From Loxodes magnus (taxonomy: Eukaryota > Ciliophora > Karyorelictea > Loxodida > Loxodidae), in NCBI GenBank assembly GCA_946699065.1, contig CAMPDV010000010.1, positions 1,550,001 through 1,614,000 of the forward strand: a DNA stretch of 64,000 nucleotides, in the 5' to 3' direction. This document shows positions 61,773 to 64,000 of the stretch, one piece after another. Every line of letters begins with the position of its first letter. Positions within the stretch are counted from its first letter, which is position 1. The notes under the pieces are model-generated. The model saw only the letters and a program-made list of their open reading frames with translations. It had not been told where the DNA came from and searched no databases. The translations under genes and the position numbers were made by a program.

Positions 61773-63825
61773 TCATATTTTCTTATAAATGTTTTTTTCC
61801 TTACTACAAGGTGAGCAGCCATTACAACATTTTGCTTCTTCTTCTTCCTCACCATAATCTTCTGTTACTGAAGATTCACTCATATAATGCACATCTCCTT
61901 AGTTCGACCTTTCGCTTATCGCTCCTGACTATTCATTTTTTTTATTTTGCTTAGAAAATCTTTCCGAGGTAGTTTAGTCTAATATTAAGTTTTTGACCTG
62001 AACACAAAGCAATATTCTGAAATTAAGAATCTTACAAAACAGGGAAAAGGAAAAAGAAAGCAATAAGGAAAACGAAAAGAGAAAAGGTTATTTCAAATAT
62101 GTTATCAAGACTATCTTATATACTTGTGTAGTTTACTATCATTGCAAGCAAACCTGAAATCAAACTCAACGCCACAAAAAATACATAGAAAATGAAAATT
62201 TTGTGATTACTAAAGGCTTTAAATGTACTTACACTTCTCCTACACAGTTTCTAATCCAAGGACAGTGATGGTCGAATTTTTTAACACATTTATTACAACA
62301 GTGACAATGTCTTGAACGAGGAGGACGGAAAACTATGCATGTTGGGCATACTAAACTAGGATCATATTTTTCATATAGTTGCTGAAGTAAGTAATATTAC
62401 CAAAAGTGTTTAATTTGAATTTGTCTTAATATATCCAGGATCAGTTTTTACTATATAGGCAAAAGTAGATAAAGTTGAAAGGACAATAATAGCGTGCAAA
62501 TGTGACTATATTTCTCCCAAGCTTGGTAGTATGAAAAAGAAAATTCATAGATTTCCAATGAAATAGAGAATAACAAATGTTAGGAAAGAGAAATAATCCT
62601 CATTATATGGAGCTAGAGGAGTTTTTATTCCAATTCTCTCAAGTATACCTGGCTCTTTTAAAAGAGGAATTAAAGCAGACATTTAGTTTTCAACTGCAAT
62701 ATCCATTGGAGTGCGGCCTCTATAATCCGTCGCATTTCTATTAGCTCCTTTTATTAATAGATATCTTACAATTCGTATATTTCCAGCCATTGTGCCAAGA
62801 TGAAGAGGAGTGAGTCCATCTTAATCCCTGCTTTCCACTGAATGGCCTCAACTTAAAAGCAGCAAAACTGAATATTCGTTACCTAGATAAGCAGCTCAAT
62901 GAAGAGGAGTGGAACCATTATGATCTTGTTCATCAACAGAACATTTCATTTCTCTCAAATAGGTCATCACTAAAACGGCATCAGCTTAAGCTGCAACATG
63001 CATTACTGTTAATCCTTATGAGTTTTTCTAGCTAAGTTGACATCCTTTCTCCACCAGAATCTTTACAAGCTAATGATTTGACTTAAAACAGGCAAAATGT
63101 AAAGCTGTAAAGCCTTCATTTGTTTTTTAATTTAAGAATTTTGGAAGTCTCTATTCTAACTAAGCTTTATGCTCTTCAGGTTAAATTTCTTCAGACGTAG
63201 GATTAAGAGGAATAGATGCCACTTCTTTAGGACTATTCATTCTGTTATTTTTTGGTGTGTCCATAGAAGAAAGTCTTACTCAATCAATCAAAAAGGATGC
63301 AATATGTGCTTGATTGTTCAAGCAACTAACATGTAATCCTGTATATTTGTTATTATCACATATTATAGTCACATCTAGTTTTGCAGCTATTGATTAAACA
63401 TCACGTAAACTACCTTCCTTACAAGCTTTTAAGAATCTTTCAAGTTATGATTCAATAGGAGTTGTACCTCTTGACTCATCAGGTGATGTGATTTAATCTG
63501 GAAAAGGCGATACACTTTGTGACTCCATATAAGAAGGAGTTCCCATCTAATATAGATCATCTTCTCTGTTATTTAAAGGCTTATTCTATTCTTATTATTG
63601 CTCACTTTGCTCTGAAGCTATTTCATCTTCTGGAACTATAAGTTAAGCTTGAATTTTGAAGCTTTAAGGTCTTGATTCCATTTTTAATAAGAAAGGCAAA
63701 TAGCTAAGTATGGGAATTAAAAGGTTGAAATTAACAATAAATTCTTTTGAATGAAATTCAAATAACCAAGCTAAACAACCCTCACTATCTTTCTCACTAA
63801 CATACTCTAGTAAATGTTCCTTCAT
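61773..63825 (-). CDS. Ankyrin-repeat DHHC palmitoyltransferase (Akr1/HIP14-like)
   Basis: Membrane S-acyltransferase that by family attaches palmitate to protein cysteines, usually at Golgi or endosomes. Introns of 19 nt (62382-62400), 23 nt (62210-62232) and 19 nt (62017-62035) leave exactly 664 codons. N-terminus Gln/Ser-rich; then ankyrin repeats ([39 protein letters not shown] with TGA-Trp at 62896-62898; [24 protein letters not shown]). Two membrane segments follow, then the Cys-rich domain [17 protein letters not shown] ending DHHCPW, then two more membrane segments. The tail is acidic and Cys-rich ([18 protein letters not shown]) to TGA 61775-61773. The start is uncertain: 63825 is the longer choice, 63681 (MESRPQSFK) the alternative. 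Confidence 0.87.
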
Positions 63826-64000
63826 TGTCCTTATAAACGTACAATTATAGACATTTGGTTAATTGAAGGTAAAATAAAATTAACAATTTAAAATGTTTAT
63901 CAAAAGAAGTCTGTTTCACTACTAGACTGATCTTGTTGATAGGTTTCCTAAAGGTTAAAAAATTACATGTGTTTCAACTGATACGTACTCTCTTTCAAAT
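63826..64000. other. Window edge, unassigned
   Basis: Upstream of the DHHC start. In-frame sequence continues to look protein-like for some 15 codons, so the DHHC gene may begin further up, or this is its promoter. Confidence 0.4.

Noticed and set aside
1-64000. Standard-code reading frames of 60-120 codons on both strands
   Set aside because: Most are fragments of longer genes cut at TAA/TAG/TGA, or antisense shadows (for example 6856-7107 antisense to the transporter). They vanish once the ciliate code is used.
1-64000. Nanochromosome telomeres (C4A4 type) or a hypotrich germline locus
   Set aside because: No C4A4/C4A2 tracts were seen, genes are closely packed with promoters and introns, and the code differs from that of hypotrichs because UGA is also Trp.

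Overview
The window is AT-rich eukaryotic DNA from a ciliate. Ordinary protein families read through only if TAA and TAG mean glutamine. Examples are the ABC signature ISGGQKRR with TAA at the Gln, and the H-loop LHQPSS with TAG. Several genes also need TGA as tryptophan inside the frame while TGA still ends them. The K+ channel pore is FWNCMW with both Trp as TGA, and an ankyrin repeat reads TPLHWAA with TGA. This is the ambiguous karyorelict code (UAR=Gln, UGA=Trp or stop), so I infer a Loxodes-like karyorelictean. Condylostoma-type heterotrichs are the alternative. Spliceosomal introns are tiny, 17-34 nt, and several genes become exactly divisible by three once these are removed.

Layout. 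A 5'-truncated thioredoxin-domain gene (2-1441, +) and an inactive-looking class III cyclase fused to a membrane domain (1614-4226, -) open the window. From inside the 5' end of the cyclase to about 55690, a block of about 11-15 kb occurs three times in tandem: unit A 3983-15220, unit B 22025-33182, unit C 40338-55690. A LINE of about 7 kb lies between A and B and another between B and C. Each unit carries, in order, a cyclase 5' stub, ARPC2, a nucleotide-sugar transporter, an unknown gene (X), a K+ channel and a sphingomyelin-synthase-like gene. The intact copies are scattered. ARPC2 is whole only in A. The channel, gene X, the synthase, gene Y and a small basic-protein gene are whole only in C. 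The transporter is whole in all three.

Retroposition has been heavy. Besides the two LINEs there are short elements of 350-980 bp carrying a gag-like ORF1 with a CCHC zinc knuckle, flanked by 10-17 bp target duplications and often ending in (ATT)n. One is found only in unit B and dates to after the duplication. Units A and B also contain a 519-522 bp insertion absent from C, with two copies of a structured, possibly non-coding RNA motif.

Right of the repeats the DNA is single-copy: an ABCG half-transporter (55956-58097, +), a convergent R2R3-type MYB protein (58357-59878, -), about 1.9 kb without a recognised gene, and an ankyrin-DHHC palmitoyltransferase (61773-63825, -). No CRISPR, bacterial operon, rRNA or telomere repeat was seen. 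The genes form no single pathway. The common themes are membrane transport and signalling plus actin nucleation (ARPC2). All coordinates and frames were worked out by eye, so exon edges may be off by a few bases where flagged.
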